Part shown: positions 35,412 through 44,032 of the stretch, piece after piece
How the letters are laid out: each line of letters starts with the position of its first letter
Position numbering within the stretch: position 1 is the stretch's first letter
DNA from: Clostridia bacterium
GTDB taxonomy: Bacteria > Bacillota > Clostridia > Monoglobales > Monoglobaceae
NCBI GenBank assembly: GCA_900769795.1
Contig: CAAGHZ010000028.1
Location: 1-64,000 of the forward strand
Direction: 5' to 3'
DNA length: 64,000 bases
Notes under the pieces: generated by a model
What the model was told of the DNA's origin: nothing
Seen by the model: only the letters and a program-made list of their open reading frames with translations
Databases searched by the model: none
Translations under genes and position numbers: made by a program

Positions 35412-36809
35412 ATGGAAAGTATATTTACAATAAAAGATGCCGCAAAGGCGGTTTCGGGTGAAATAAAAAACTGCAAAAACTGCGTAGAAACAGTTATTGC
35501 ATCTGTGTCAACCGATACAAGAACAATCACAGAGGGTGCGTTGTTTGTCGCTTTGCGGGGAGAAAAATTTGACGGACACAAATATGTGGAAGTTGCAATC
35601 AATAGCGGAGCAATATGTGCTATTGTAGAAAAAGGTGCAGATATACCCGCGGATTTACCCGTAATTGTTGTGGAAAACACAGGTCAGGCACTTCTTGATC
35701 TTGCCGGTGCATACAGAAGAAAGTTTAACATTCCTGTTGTTGCGGTAACGGGAAGCGTGGGCAAAACATCAACACGCGGAATGATTGCCTGTGTGCTCTC
35801 ACAAAAGTACAAGGTACTCTCGACAGAGGGTAACCTGAATAATGAGATTGGAGTGCCTCATACTATATTTGGCATGAATAAAGACCATCAGATTGCAGTA
35901 ATCGAAATGGGTATGAATCACTTTGGCGAGTTGTCACGTATTACTGCGGCGGCGCAGCCAAACACGGCGGTAATCACAAATGTTGGTGAGGCGCATATAG
36001 AAAACCTCGGTAGCCGAGAGGGAATACTCAAGGCAAAACTTGAGGTTCTGGAGGGGCTGAAGTACGGCGGTACGATTGTGCTTGGCGGAGATAATGATAT
36101 GCTCTGGAGTGTCAACGGGACTTTGGATTTTGAAACACTCTATTGCGGAATCGAAAACACAAAATGTGATTTGATTGCAGAAAACATTAAGACCTATGCC
36201 GAGGGAAGCAGATTTACATTTAAGATAAATGGCAAAGAGTATACAGCCGAGATAAGCGTGCCCGGCGTGCATCATGTATATAATGCCCTTGTATCCATTC
36301 TGGTGGGGCTTATCTATGATGTGCCCATTTGTAAAATACTCGAAGGTATAAAAGCCTTTATTCCTGTTGGAATGAGACAGGCGGCAGTAGAGATTGACAA
36401 ATACATAGTTATAAAGGATTGCTATAACGCAAATCCAACATCAATGAAATCAGGCCTTGAGGTTTTGTCTCTTAGAAAAGATGAGGGCAGAAAGGTTGCG
36501 TGTCTTGGGGATATGCTTGAACTCGGGCTGATTTCGGAAAAGGCACACAGATCAATTGGCGAGTGCATAGCCGATTATAAAGTAGATTGTCTTATAACCG
36601 TCGGAGAGCGTGCAAAGTTGATTGCAGAGGGTGCCCTTGCGGCGGGAATGAGCGGAAAATGCGTTTACTCTTTTGAGAATAATCAAAAACTTTGCGAAAA
36701 TATCTATAAAATACTCAAAGACGGAGACGTAGTGTTGCTTAAAGCGTCAAGAAGTATGCATCTTGAGGAAATAGCGGATTATCTTGAGAAAAATTCTTCA
36801 AAAAGATAG
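35412..36809 (+). CDS. murF: UDP-MurNAc-pentapeptide synthetase MurF
   Basis: A cytosolic Mur ligase that adds D-Ala-D-Ala to the UDP-MurNAc tripeptide. It has 465 residues. The P-loop is VTGSVGKTSTRGM, with Ser in place of the more usual Asn. AVIEMGMNHFGELSRI and NVGEAHIENLGS form the central domain. DCYNANPTSMKSGLE followed by GDMLELG is MurF-specific in the C-terminal domain. It follows murE by 39 bp with AAAGGG upstream, and mraY starts 11 bp after its stop. Confidence 0.95.
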   Translation: MESIFTIKDAAKAVSGEIKNCKNCVETVIASVSTDTRTITEGALFVALRGEKFDGHKYVEVAINSGAICAIVEKGADIPADLPVIVVENTGQALLDLAGAYRRKFNIPVVAVTGSVGKTSTRGMIACVLSQKYKVLSTEGNLNNEIGVPHTIFGMNKDHQIAVIEMGMNHFGELSRITAAAQPNTAVITNVGEAHIENLGSREGILKAKLEVLEGLKYGGTIVLGGDNDMLWSVNGTLDFETLYCGIENTKCDLIAENIKTYAEGSRFTFKINGKEYTAEISVPGVHHVYNALVSILVGLIYDVPICKILEGIKAFIPVGMRQAAVEIDKYIVIKDCYNANPTSMKSGLEVLSLRKDEGRKVACLGDMLELGLISEKAHRSIGECIADYKVDCLITVGERAKLIAEGALAAGMSGKCVYSFENNQKLCENIYKILKDGDVVLLKASRSMHLEEIADYLEKNSSKR

Positions 36810-36820
36810 GGGAGATAGCA

Positions 36821-37807
36821 ATGTATCAGTTACTTATCGGCGCAGTATGTGCCTTTGTATTGTCGGCAATTTTCGGAAAACTTTTTATACCTGTGCTGAG
36901 ACGTCTTAAGTTTGGTCAGGAGATAAGAGAAGAAGGACCCAAGTGGCATGCAAAAAAATCAGGCACACCTACAATGGGCGGATTTATATTTATAATATCA
37001 CTTGTGATAAGTTGTGCCATTTGTTATACAGTTGGTGTATTGTTCGGCGTTGATATCCCTGCAGGGGCAGAGATTACAATGCTTCTTGTTATCTCAATTG
37101 CCTTTGGAGTTATTGGATTTATTGATGATTATATAAAGGTAATACTTAAACGAAACTTAGGCCTTACTGCAAAGCAAAAATTTTTACTTCAGCTTATCTG
37201 CGCGATTGCGTTTGTGTGTTGGGCGGTATACGGTGAGGGTATCAGCAGCGTTGTGAAGGTGCCGTTTACAGCCTTTGAGATAGATTTGGGCTTTTTCTTT
37301 ATTCCTTTCGCGGTTGTTGTAATACTGGCAACTGTCAACAGTGTAAACTTAACTGACGGGCTCGACGGACTTGCAACCTGTATAACCATTGTGGTTGCCT
37401 TGTTCTTTATGCTCTTTGCAGAGTTTGGAAGTTTTCCAAATCCCGCGGTTGCGCTTTTTGCGGCAATACTTGTGGGAAGTTTGATTGGATTCTTGATTTA
37501 CAACAAGTGCCCCGCGAAGGTGTTTATGGGAGATACAGGCTCGCTGTTCCTCGGTGGAGCGGTTTGCGGCATGGCGATATTGTTAGAACAACCTCTTGCA
37601 CTTTTAATAGTTGGACTTGTTTATGTTTTAGAGTCTCTGTCTGTTATTTTGCAGGTAATTTCTTTTAAGACAACAGGCAAGAGAATATTTAAGATGAGCC
37701 CTATTCATCATCATTTTGAGATGTGCGGATGGAGTGAGTGGAAGGTTGTAACTGTGTTTACATCTGTAACCGCAGTGCTTTGTGCTCTTATGTATTATTT
37801 CGGATAG
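36821..37807 (+). CDS. mraY: phospho-MurNAc-pentapeptide translocase MraY
   Basis: A polytopic membrane enzyme (about ten helices, 328 residues) that moves phospho-MurNAc-pentapeptide onto undecaprenyl phosphate to make lipid I. Signatures are KSGTPTMGGF on the first cytosolic loop, FIDDYIKV with the Mg-binding Asp pair, NLTDGLDGLAT, MGDTGSLFLGG, and PIHHHFEMCGW. GGGGAG precedes the ATG. In most Firmicutes murD follows mraY. Here ftsW follows directly, 10 bp after the stop. Confidence 0.97.
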   Translation: MYQLLIGAVCAFVLSAIFGKLFIPVLRRLKFGQEIREEGPKWHAKKSGTPTMGGFIFIISLVISCAICYTVGVLFGVDIPAGAEITMLLVISIAFGVIGFIDDYIKVILKRNLGLTAKQKFLLQLICAIAFVCWAVYGEGISSVVKVPFTAFEIDLGFFFIPFAVVVILATVNSVNLTDGLDGLATCITIVVALFFMLFAEFGSFPNPAVALFAAILVGSLIGFLIYNKCPAKVFMGDTGSLFLGGAVCGMAILLEQPLALLIVGLVYVLESLSVILQVISFKTTGKRIFKMSPIHHHFEMCGWSEWKVVTVFTSVTAVLCALMYYFG

Positions 37808-37817
37808 GAGAAACAAA

Positions 37818-39026
37818 ATGGATAACAGACGTATAAATTATAATAGCAAGACAGACAGAAGGCCGGTCGGACGCAACTCCTCTGCAAAGAGGGGCGGCAG
37901 TAAAAAGGCTGCGTTTTCGCTGGATTGGATTACTGCAAAGCAACCGGCGCCCGATTATTTGTTTTTGTCGATCATAGCACTTCTTCTCGGGTTTGGATTG
38001 TTAATGCTTTTCAGTGCAGGCAGTGCAAGAGCCTTGGCGAACTATGGCGATAGTCTTCATTTTGTTAAAAGACAGTTGCTGGGTGTTATTCTCGGCTCTG
38101 TGGGAATGTGGGCAGCTTCCAAGTTTGACTATCACTGGCTTGGCGGAAAATTTGCAGGTGGATTGTATGTTTTTTGCGGTGGGTTGCTGATATTGGTGTT
38201 GCTTGCCGGTCGAACCGCAGGCGGTGCAACCAGATGGATTTTTGGATTTCAGCCATCGGAACTTGCAAAGGTTGCTATAATTATTTTGTTTGCACACAGT
38301 CTGTCACAATCGTCGGCACAGAAGGATTTAAAGAGCTTTAAAAACGGATTTCTGCCATATTTGATTATGCTCGGAGTGTATGATTTTCTGATTATGCTTC
38401 AGCCGCATTTTTCGTGTGTTGTTCTGATATCTCTTGCGGCAATGGTTGTTCTTTTTGTGGCAGGAGCACCTTTCAGATTTTTCGTGGCTATGGGAAGTTT
38501 AGGCGCAGTCGGTATTGCAGGGGCAATTATGGCGGCGCCATACCGTATGGCAAGATGGGTGTCGTTTCTTGACCCGTTTGCAGATGCCCAGGGTAGCGGA
38601 TGGCAGATAGTTCAGTCTCTTTATGCTATCGGTTCAGGCGGAATGTTCGGCGTGGGACTTGGTAAGAGCAGACAAAAGTTTTTGTCTCTCCCTGAACCTC
38701 ACAATGACTTTATATTCTCGGTTCTGTGTGAAGAACTCGGACTGTTAGGTGCGATTATCCTTATCGGATTATTTGTTTTTCTTGTAATAAGAGGAATCAA
38801 GATTGCGGCAAAGGCGCCTGATTTGTTTGGTACGTTGCTTGTAACGGGAATCGTCGGCATTGTGGCTCTTCAGGCACTTATAAATATTGCCGTTGTTACC
38901 GCGTCGATACCAAATACGGGAATGCCTCTTCCGTTTTTCAGTTTTGGAGGTACAGCCCTTGCGGTAACCATGACAGAGATGGGAATCGTACTTAATGTCT
39001 CCAGACAGGCTAAAGAACCGATTTAG
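37818..39026 (+). CDS. ftsW: SEDS peptidoglycan polymerase FtsW/SpoVE
   Basis: A 402-residue SEDS-family glycosyltransferase with about ten membrane helices that polymerises lipid II with the class B PBP. A basic cytosolic N-terminus of 40 residues precedes the first helix. FQPSELAKVAIIILFA, DPFADAQGSGWQIVQSLYAI, GVGLGKSRQKFLSLPEPHND and PNTGMPLPFFSFGG are diagnostic, including the catalytic Asp in the first extracellular motif. The ATG at 37818 has TAGGAG eight bases upstream. The single SEDS gene may fill both FtsW and SpoVE roles, like the single PBP upstream. Confidence 0.95.
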   Translation: MDNRRINYNSKTDRRPVGRNSSAKRGGSKKAAFSLDWITAKQPAPDYLFLSIIALLLGFGLLMLFSAGSARALANYGDSLHFVKRQLLGVILGSVGMWAASKFDYHWLGGKFAGGLYVFCGGLLILVLLAGRTAGGATRWIFGFQPSELAKVAIIILFAHSLSQSSAQKDLKSFKNGFLPYLIMLGVYDFLIMLQPHFSCVVLISLAAMVVLFVAGAPFRFFVAMGSLGAVGIAGAIMAAPYRMARWVSFLDPFADAQGSGWQIVQSLYAIGSGGMFGVGLGKSRQKFLSLPEPHNDFIFSVLCEELGLLGAIILIGLFVFLVIRGIKIAAKAPDLFGTLLVTGIVGIVALQALINIAVVTASIPNTGMPLPFFSFGGTALAVTMTEMGIVLNVSRQAKEPI

Positions 39027-39037
39027 GAGGGAATATC

Positions 39038-40150
39038 TTGAGGATTTTGTTTGCAGGTGGTGGAACTGCAGGGCATATAAACCCTGCGCTTGCTATTGCA
39101 AATCACCTGATTGAAAAGGACAGTAATACAGAAGTAAGGTTTGTTGGCACAAAAGAGGGGCTTGAGGTTGGACTTATCCCCGGAAGCGGTTTTGAAATAG
39201 ATACCATAAAGGTGCATGGTTTTGCGAGAAAACTCAGCTTTGGCACCTTTAAAACCATGTGCGAAATTCCACTTGCTGTTTCAACCTCAAAGAGAATAAT
39301 AAAAAAGTTTAAACCTGATGTAGTAGTGGGTACGGGTGGATATGTGTGCGGCCCTGTTTTATATGCGGCAGCAAAGATGAAGATACCCACATTTATTCAC
39401 GAGTCAAACGCTTTTCCGGGGATTACAACAAAGATTTTATCAAAGTATGTTGATGTTGTGGCGCTTGGTATGGAAGCGGCAGGTAAATATTTTAAGGATA
39501 CAAAAAACGTGATTGTTACAGGCAACCCTATAAGACCGTCGATTCTCTCGACCGACAGTTTTGCGGCAAGGAGAGAACTTGGCCTTGATGAGAGACCATT
39601 TGTTGTTATTTTTGGCGGTAGCCTTGGTGCAAGAGATTTTAACGCAAGCGCTGCAGACTGGATAATAAAAGTGGCTAAGAGTGGTAAATATCAAATTCTT
39701 ATGGGGACGGGTAAGAATAATCAGTTCGATACAGTTATGCAACGACTGAGAGATAACGGATTTGACGCAGAAAGTTATCCCCATATAAAGATAAGCGAAT
39801 ACATATACAACATGGATGTGGCAATGAATGCCGCAGATGTTGTTGTTTCAAGGTCGGGGGCGAGCACCCTCGCAGAACTCACTGCAATCGGCAAGCCTGC
39901 TATATTGGTTCCGTCGCCTTATGTGACAGATAATCATCAGGAACATAACGCAAGAGCTGTTGAAAAGGTCGGCGGTGCAGTTGTCATAACAGAAAACGAA
40001 TTTACTGCAGACAGCCTTGAGAGTGCGCTCTGCGATATTATCAAGAACCCGAGCAGACTCGCGGAGATGAAAAAGGCTTCGGCCGATATGGGTGTGCCTG
40101 ATTCTGCTGATATAATCTGTGATAAAATTTTAAAGATGCAGAGAAAATAG
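39038..40150 (+). CDS. murG: lipid II synthase MurG (GT28)
   Basis: A peripheral membrane GlcNAc transferase that converts lipid I to lipid II. It has 370 residues. The start is TTG at 39038, seven bases after GGAGG, and gives MRILFAGGGTAGHINPALAI with the acceptor-site GGGTAGH loop. GTGGYVCGPVL, HESNAFPG, VIFGGSLGARDFN and SRSGASTLAELTAIGKPAIL complete the family pattern. It follows ftsW by 11 bp. murA comes next rather than the usual murB or murC. Confidence 0.97.
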   Translation: MRILFAGGGTAGHINPALAIANHLIEKDSNTEVRFVGTKEGLEVGLIPGSGFEIDTIKVHGFARKLSFGTFKTMCEIPLAVSTSKRIIKKFKPDVVVGTGGYVCGPVLYAAAKMKIPTFIHESNAFPGITTKILSKYVDVVALGMEAAGKYFKDTKNVIVTGNPIRPSILSTDSFAARRELGLDERPFVVIFGGSLGARDFNASAADWIIKVAKSGKYQILMGTGKNNQFDTVMQRLRDNGFDAESYPHIKISEYIYNMDVAMNAADVVVSRSGASTLAELTAIGKPAILVPSPYVTDNHQEHNARAVEKVGGAVVITENEFTADSLESALCDIIKNPSRLAEMKKASADMGVPDSADIICDKILKMQRK

Positions 40151-40187
40151 CGTCGCCTTGGCGCCTCATTACTCACAAAAAGTAAAA

Positions 40188-40225
40188 AACCTTCATATAT
40201 CAATAGTATGATAGTATGAAAGGTT
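40188..40225 (+). promoter_or_regulatory. hairpin over the murA ribosome site
   Basis: AACCTTCATA (40188-40197) pairs with TATGAAAGGTT (40215-40225) with one bulged A. The second arm contains the GAAAGG ribosome site of murA, ten bases before its GTG. Folding would hide that site. Regulation is inferred. Confidence 0.5.
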
Positions 40226-40234
40226 GGAATCATT

Positions 40235-41485
40235 GTGAGTGAACTGATTATAAACGGAGGGCAAAGACTCTTTGGAGAAATAGAAGTACAGGGCAGTAAA
40301 AATTCGGCGCTTCCTATTCTTGCGGCAACGCTTTTGACAGAAGAAGAGTGCATACTGGAAAACTGTCCTGATATTTCGGATGTTGATGCGGCGGTGCATA
40401 TTCTGACCGCTCTTGGCGCAAGTGTACACGGTTCGGACAGAGGGATTTGTGTATGTGCGTCAAACATAGACGACAATATAATAGACAGGTATCTGATGGA
40501 GAAGATGCGTTCATCTGTGATGTTTATGGGTGCAATTCTTGCCAGGTGCAAAGAGGCGGTAATATGTTATCCCGGTGGATGCAAAATCGGCTCAAGGCCT
40601 ATTGATATACATATAGATTCACTTCGCATACTTGGAGCGGAGATTGATGAGGTGGGCGAGTGTATTCATTGCAGATTAAATCGTTCGCCGTCCGGTGATG
40701 TGACACTGATGTATCCAAGTGTCGGTGCAACTGAGAATATTATGCTGATGTGTGCGATGACGAGGGATAGTGTTCGGCTTTATAATCCTGCAAAAGAGCC
40801 TGAGATTGTCGACCTGCAGAATTTTTTAAATCTTATGGGGGCAAATATATCAGGCGCCGGCAGTGATGTTATAAAAATTATGCCGGCAGGAAAACTTCGC
40901 GGTTGCAGGTATAAGATTATGCCCGACAGAATAGTTGCATCAACTTATGCCTGTGCGACGGCAGCCTGCGGAGGGTGTGTGACCGTAAGAAATACAGAGC
41001 CGTCACACTTAAAACTTGTGCTTGAGGCCCTGAGAAAATGCGGGTGCAGTATAGAATGCGGCGACGGATTTTTTAAAGTACAGGCTGACAGAAGATTGTC
41101 GTCGATAAGAGGCATAAAGACGCTTCCGTACCCCGGGTTTCCGACGGATGCACAACCTCTTTTATGTGCGGCGCTTGCGATGGCAAAGGGTGTATCGGAG
41201 ATAGATGAGACCGTATTTGAAAACAGGTTTGAGTATATTAAAGAACTAAAGAAAATGGGTGCAGATATCAGCGTGGATAACTGCCGTGCAGAAATATGCG
41301 GAGTAGATGCACTGGGTGGTGCAGAGGTTGCCGCAAGAGACCTGCGTGGCGGAGCTGCTCTTGTGATAGCGGGGCTTTCGGCAAGAGGAACAACTGTTGT
41401 GTCAGGCGTTGAGTATATCGACAGAGGATATGATAAGATAGAGAAGAACTTCCGTCGGCTGGGCGGAGATATTTATAGAGTATAG
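40235..41485 (+). CDS. murA: UDP-GlcNAc 1-carboxyvinyltransferase MurA
   Basis: A cytosolic enzyme that transfers enolpyruvate from PEP to UDP-GlcNAc, the first committed step of peptidoglycan synthesis and the fosfomycin target. It has 416 residues, with QGSKNSALPILAATLL near the start. The catalytic loop YPGGCKIGSRPID has the reactive Cys at 116, so the enzyme should be fosfomycin-sensitive in principle. FPTDAQPL and RGGAALVIAGLSARG lie in the second half. The GTG start is preceded by GAAAGG inside a hairpin. MurA inside the dcw cluster, between murG and divIB, is uncommon. Confidence 0.96.
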   Translation: MSELIINGGQRLFGEIEVQGSKNSALPILAATLLTEEECILENCPDISDVDAAVHILTALGASVHGSDRGICVCASNIDDNIIDRYLMEKMRSSVMFMGAILARCKEAVICYPGGCKIGSRPIDIHIDSLRILGAEIDEVGECIHCRLNRSPSGDVTLMYPSVGATENIMLMCAMTRDSVRLYNPAKEPEIVDLQNFLNLMGANISGAGSDVIKIMPAGKLRGCRYKIMPDRIVASTYACATAACGGCVTVRNTEPSHLKLVLEALRKCGCSIECGDGFFKVQADRRLSSIRGIKTLPYPGFPTDAQPLLCAALAMAKGVSEIDETVFENRFEYIKELKKMGADISVDNCRAEICGVDALGGAEVAARDLRGGAALVIAGLSARGTTVVSGVEYIDRGYDKIEKNFRRLGGDIYRV

Positions 41486-41553
41486 AGTCGCTTATCAGTC
41501 AGCCTTTGCTGACTGATAAGGAAATCAATAGTAAGCACGAAAGGAGAAATATT

Positions 41554-42624
41554 ATGTCAAAACACAGAAGAGGACGTCGTCAAAGAAGAGAGCCGATGCC
41601 GTCAAAACTTAGACTTGGAATTTTGTTTACAGTTTTGATTTTTATAGTTGTAGCATCAGGATTACTGATGTTTCCGGGTTTTGATGTAACCGAGGTTTAC
41701 TGTGAGGGATGTATAAACACAAATCCCACAGATGTAATATCGGCAAGTCGCATAGAAAAGGGTGACAATATTCTTCTTGCAAACTCAGGCAGAGCAGAGA
41801 GGGAAATCTCAAAACTTTCTCTTGTGGACAGTGTGTCAGTAAGGAGAGTTTTTCCGAATAAAATTTGTATAACCATAACCGAGTGTACACCGGCTGCTTA
41901 TATCATGGCAGGGGTTGAATGTGTAGCGATAGACAAAGAGGGTATTGTTTTAGAGGTTATAAATGACGAGAGGGTAAGAATGATAGTCCAAAACAACACC
42001 CCCGAAAGCCTTGCGGCAGAGCCAATAGAAGATGAGAAGAAAGAGGATGAAGAAAAAACAAATATGGGCAACGAAGAGGTTGCAGACGAAGAGCCGCAGG
42101 AGGATGCCGCTCAGGCCGTTCAGCAGAGTGAAGAGAATTATGAGAGCGGATTGAAGATTTTTTCTATCCCTCTTGTTGGCGGGGTAGGGCTTGAGAGCGC
42201 CAAAGAGGGCAAAGGTGCCAAGGCAACAGAGTCTGAAAGTTTAAAAAAACTTCTCGAAATATGTGATGCCCTTGATAAAGCAGGTCTTTTGAATCGGACA
42301 ACCTATGTTGATATAAGCAATATGACAGAAGTAAAACTGTTTATAGAAGACCGACTTGAGGTTCAAATCGGAAAGGCCGACAATATCCACTATCGTATGA
42401 AATTCCTCTCAGAGGTAATAAACACAAAGATTTCTTCAACAGAGAAAGCCATAATGGACTACAGAGGTGATGATATATATGTAAGGGCGCCCGAGGATGG
42501 AAAGTCAAGAACAGTCCGCGAAAAAGAGCCCGAAGAGGACGAAGAAGGCGGAGAAACCGAAGGCGGTTCTGAGGCGAGTGACGAAGAAGATGAGAGTGAC
42601 GACACATCAAGCATAAATTTGTAA
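41554..42624 (+). CDS. FtsQ/DivIB-type cell division protein with acidic insertion
   Basis: A 356-residue bitopic membrane protein. A very basic N-terminus (KHRRGRRQRREPMPSKLRL) precedes one membrane helix (about 24-44). The POTRA domain follows (FDVTEVYCEGCINTNPTDVI, RVFPNKICITITECTPAAYI). The FtsQ beta domain is split: residues 150-195 are a Glu/Asp-rich, low-complexity insertion, after which the domain resumes at GLKIFSIPLVGG. The last 35 residues are again strongly acidic. The ATG at 41554 has AAGGAG ten bases upstream; a start at 41506 lacks a site. Place and topology fit DivIB, which stabilises the FtsL-PBP complex. The acidic regions are unusual. Confidence 0.85.
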   Translation: MSKHRRGRRQRREPMPSKLRLGILFTVLIFIVVASGLLMFPGFDVTEVYCEGCINTNPTDVISASRIEKGDNILLANSGRAEREISKLSLVDSVSVRRVFPNKICITITECTPAAYIMAGVECVAIDKEGIVLEVINDERVRMIVQNNTPESLAAEPIEDEKKEDEEKTNMGNEEVADEEPQEDAAQAVQQSEENYESGLKIFSIPLVGGVGLESAKEGKGAKATESESLKKLLEICDALDKAGLLNRTTYVDISNMTEVKLFIEDRLEVQIGKADNIHYRMKFLSEVINTKISSTEKAIMDYRGDDIYVRAPEDGKSRTVREKEPEEDEEGGETEGGSEASDEEDESDDTSSINL

Positions 42625-42664
42625 CATAAATGTAATATTATTTTAAAAATTTTGCAAAAGTGTC

Positions 42665-42692
42665 TTTACAAAATAAAAATATATGATATAAT
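42665..42692 (+). promoter_or_regulatory. promoter for ftsZ
   Basis: TTTACA, a 16-bp spacer and TATAAT with an upstream TGA. Two further TATAAT sequences at 42692 and 42702 could serve as alternative -10 elements. The 198-bp gap gives ftsZ its own promoter and a leader of about 120 bases. Confidence 0.72.
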
Positions 42693-42822
42693 ATAATGTG
42701 ATATAATCTAATAGCTTTGGCCAAGCGGTGTCAAAGTTGTGTTGATTCAGTTGAAAATTATATAAGGGGTCCTTTGCGGACAAGCCATGGAGTCTTTATA
42801 TTATAGTTAGGAGGATAAAACA

Positions 42823-43971
42823 GTGTTCCAGTTTGATACAGAAAACACTAACCCTGCACAGATTAAAGTTATTGGTGTAGGTGGCGGCGGTAACAACGCC
42901 GTAAACAGAATGATTGAGGCTGACGTTAAATGCGTTGAATTTATCGCAGTAAACACAGACAAGCAGGACCTTACTCTCTCTGCTGCGTCTCAGAAGATAC
43001 AGATAGGCGAAAAGATCACAAAGGGTCTTGGTGCAGGTGCACAGCCTGAAATCGGTAAAAAGGCTGCAGAAGAAAGCCGCGACGAGATTGCTCAGGCAAT
43101 AAAGGGTGCGGATATGGTATTTGTAACTGCCGGCATGGGCGGTGGTACAGGTACAGGTGCGGCTCCTATCGTTGCAGAAGTTGCGAAAGAGATGGGCGTT
43201 TTGACTGTTGGTATCGTAACAAAGCCTTTCTGGTTTGAAGGTAAAGTTCGTCAGCAGAACAGCGACGAGGGTATCAAAAACCTTATGGGTGCAGTTGATA
43301 CTTTGGTTGTTATTCCTAATGATAAACTTCTGGAAGTTGCTGAGAACAGAACTCCTCTTATGGAATCTTTCCGCATGGCGGATGATATATTAAGACAGGG
43401 CGTTCAGGGTATTTCTGACCTGATTTCACGTCCCGGCCTTATCAGTCTTGACTTTGCAGACATCAAGACAATCATGAAGGACACAGGCTTTGCACACATG
43501 GGTATCGGCCGTGCAACAGGCGAGACTCGTGCAGAAGAAGCAGCAAAGAAGGCTATACATAGTCCTCTTCTTGAAACCACAATCGAGGGTGCAAAGGGCG
43601 TTATTCTTAACGTTACCGGTGGCGCAGACCTTGGTATCTTAGAGGTTAAGACCGCTGCAGAACTCGTTGAAGAAGCTGCTGATGCAGATGCAAACATCAT
43701 CATCGGTGCTATCGTTGATGAGTCACTCGGAGATGAAATCCAGATTACTGTTATCGCAACAGGTTTTAAGGGTAACGCGCCTGCAGATAATGATGCGACA
43801 TCATTTGATAGTTTCCTTTCAAGATTTGGCAACGGTAAAGCCGCTGCTGCAGCAAGCGAAGGGGCTACTGCTCGCCCTGTCGAGACAGTTACATCAAGTA
43901 CAAGTCTTTTCAGCAAAGTCGGCGAGGATGACGGCATAGATGTGCCTGTATTCCTTCGCAAGAACAAATAA
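42823..43971 (+). CDS. ftsZ: cell division GTPase FtsZ
   Basis: The tubulin-like GTPase that forms the Z ring. It has 382 residues. [19 protein letters not shown] is near residue 13. The tubulin signature [10 protein letters not shown] starts at 106, and the T7 catalytic loop [12 protein letters not shown] is near 206. The C-terminal tail peptide [14 protein letters not shown] is the membrane-anchor-binding motif. The GTG start follows TAGGAGG. ftsA, the usual upstream partner, is absent. The tail could bind SepF or a distant FtsA instead. A terminator with a GAAA tetraloop follows. Confidence 0.98.
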   Translation: MFQFDTENTNPAQIKVIGVGGGGNNAVNRMIEADVKCVEFIAVNTDKQDLTLSAASQKIQIGEKITKGLGAGAQPEIGKKAAEESRDEIAQAIKGADMVFVTAGMGGGTGTGAAPIVAEVAKEMGVLTVGIVTKPFWFEGKVRQQNSDEGIKNLMGAVDTLVVIPNDKLLEVAENRTPLMESFRMADDILRQGVQGISDLISRPGLISLDFADIKTIMKDTGFAHMGIGRATGETRAEEAAKKAIHSPLLETTIEGAKGVILNVTGGADLGILEVKTAAELVEEAADADANIIIGAIVDESLGDEIQITVIATGFKGNAPADNDATSFDSFLSRFGNGKAAAAASEGATARPVETVTSSTSLFSKVGEDDGIDVPVFLRKNK

Positions 43972-43989
43972 GAAGATATAAGTGAGCGA

Positions 43990-44019
43990 AAGGGCAAGTC
44001 GAAAGACTTGCCCTTTTTT
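43990..44019 (+). terminator. terminator after ftsZ
   Basis: An 11-bp stem, AAGGGCAAGTC with GACTTGCCCTT, is closed by a GAAA tetraloop and followed by a T run. It ends the dcw cluster. Confidence 0.93.
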
Positions 44020-44032
44020 GAAAGGTGATAAT

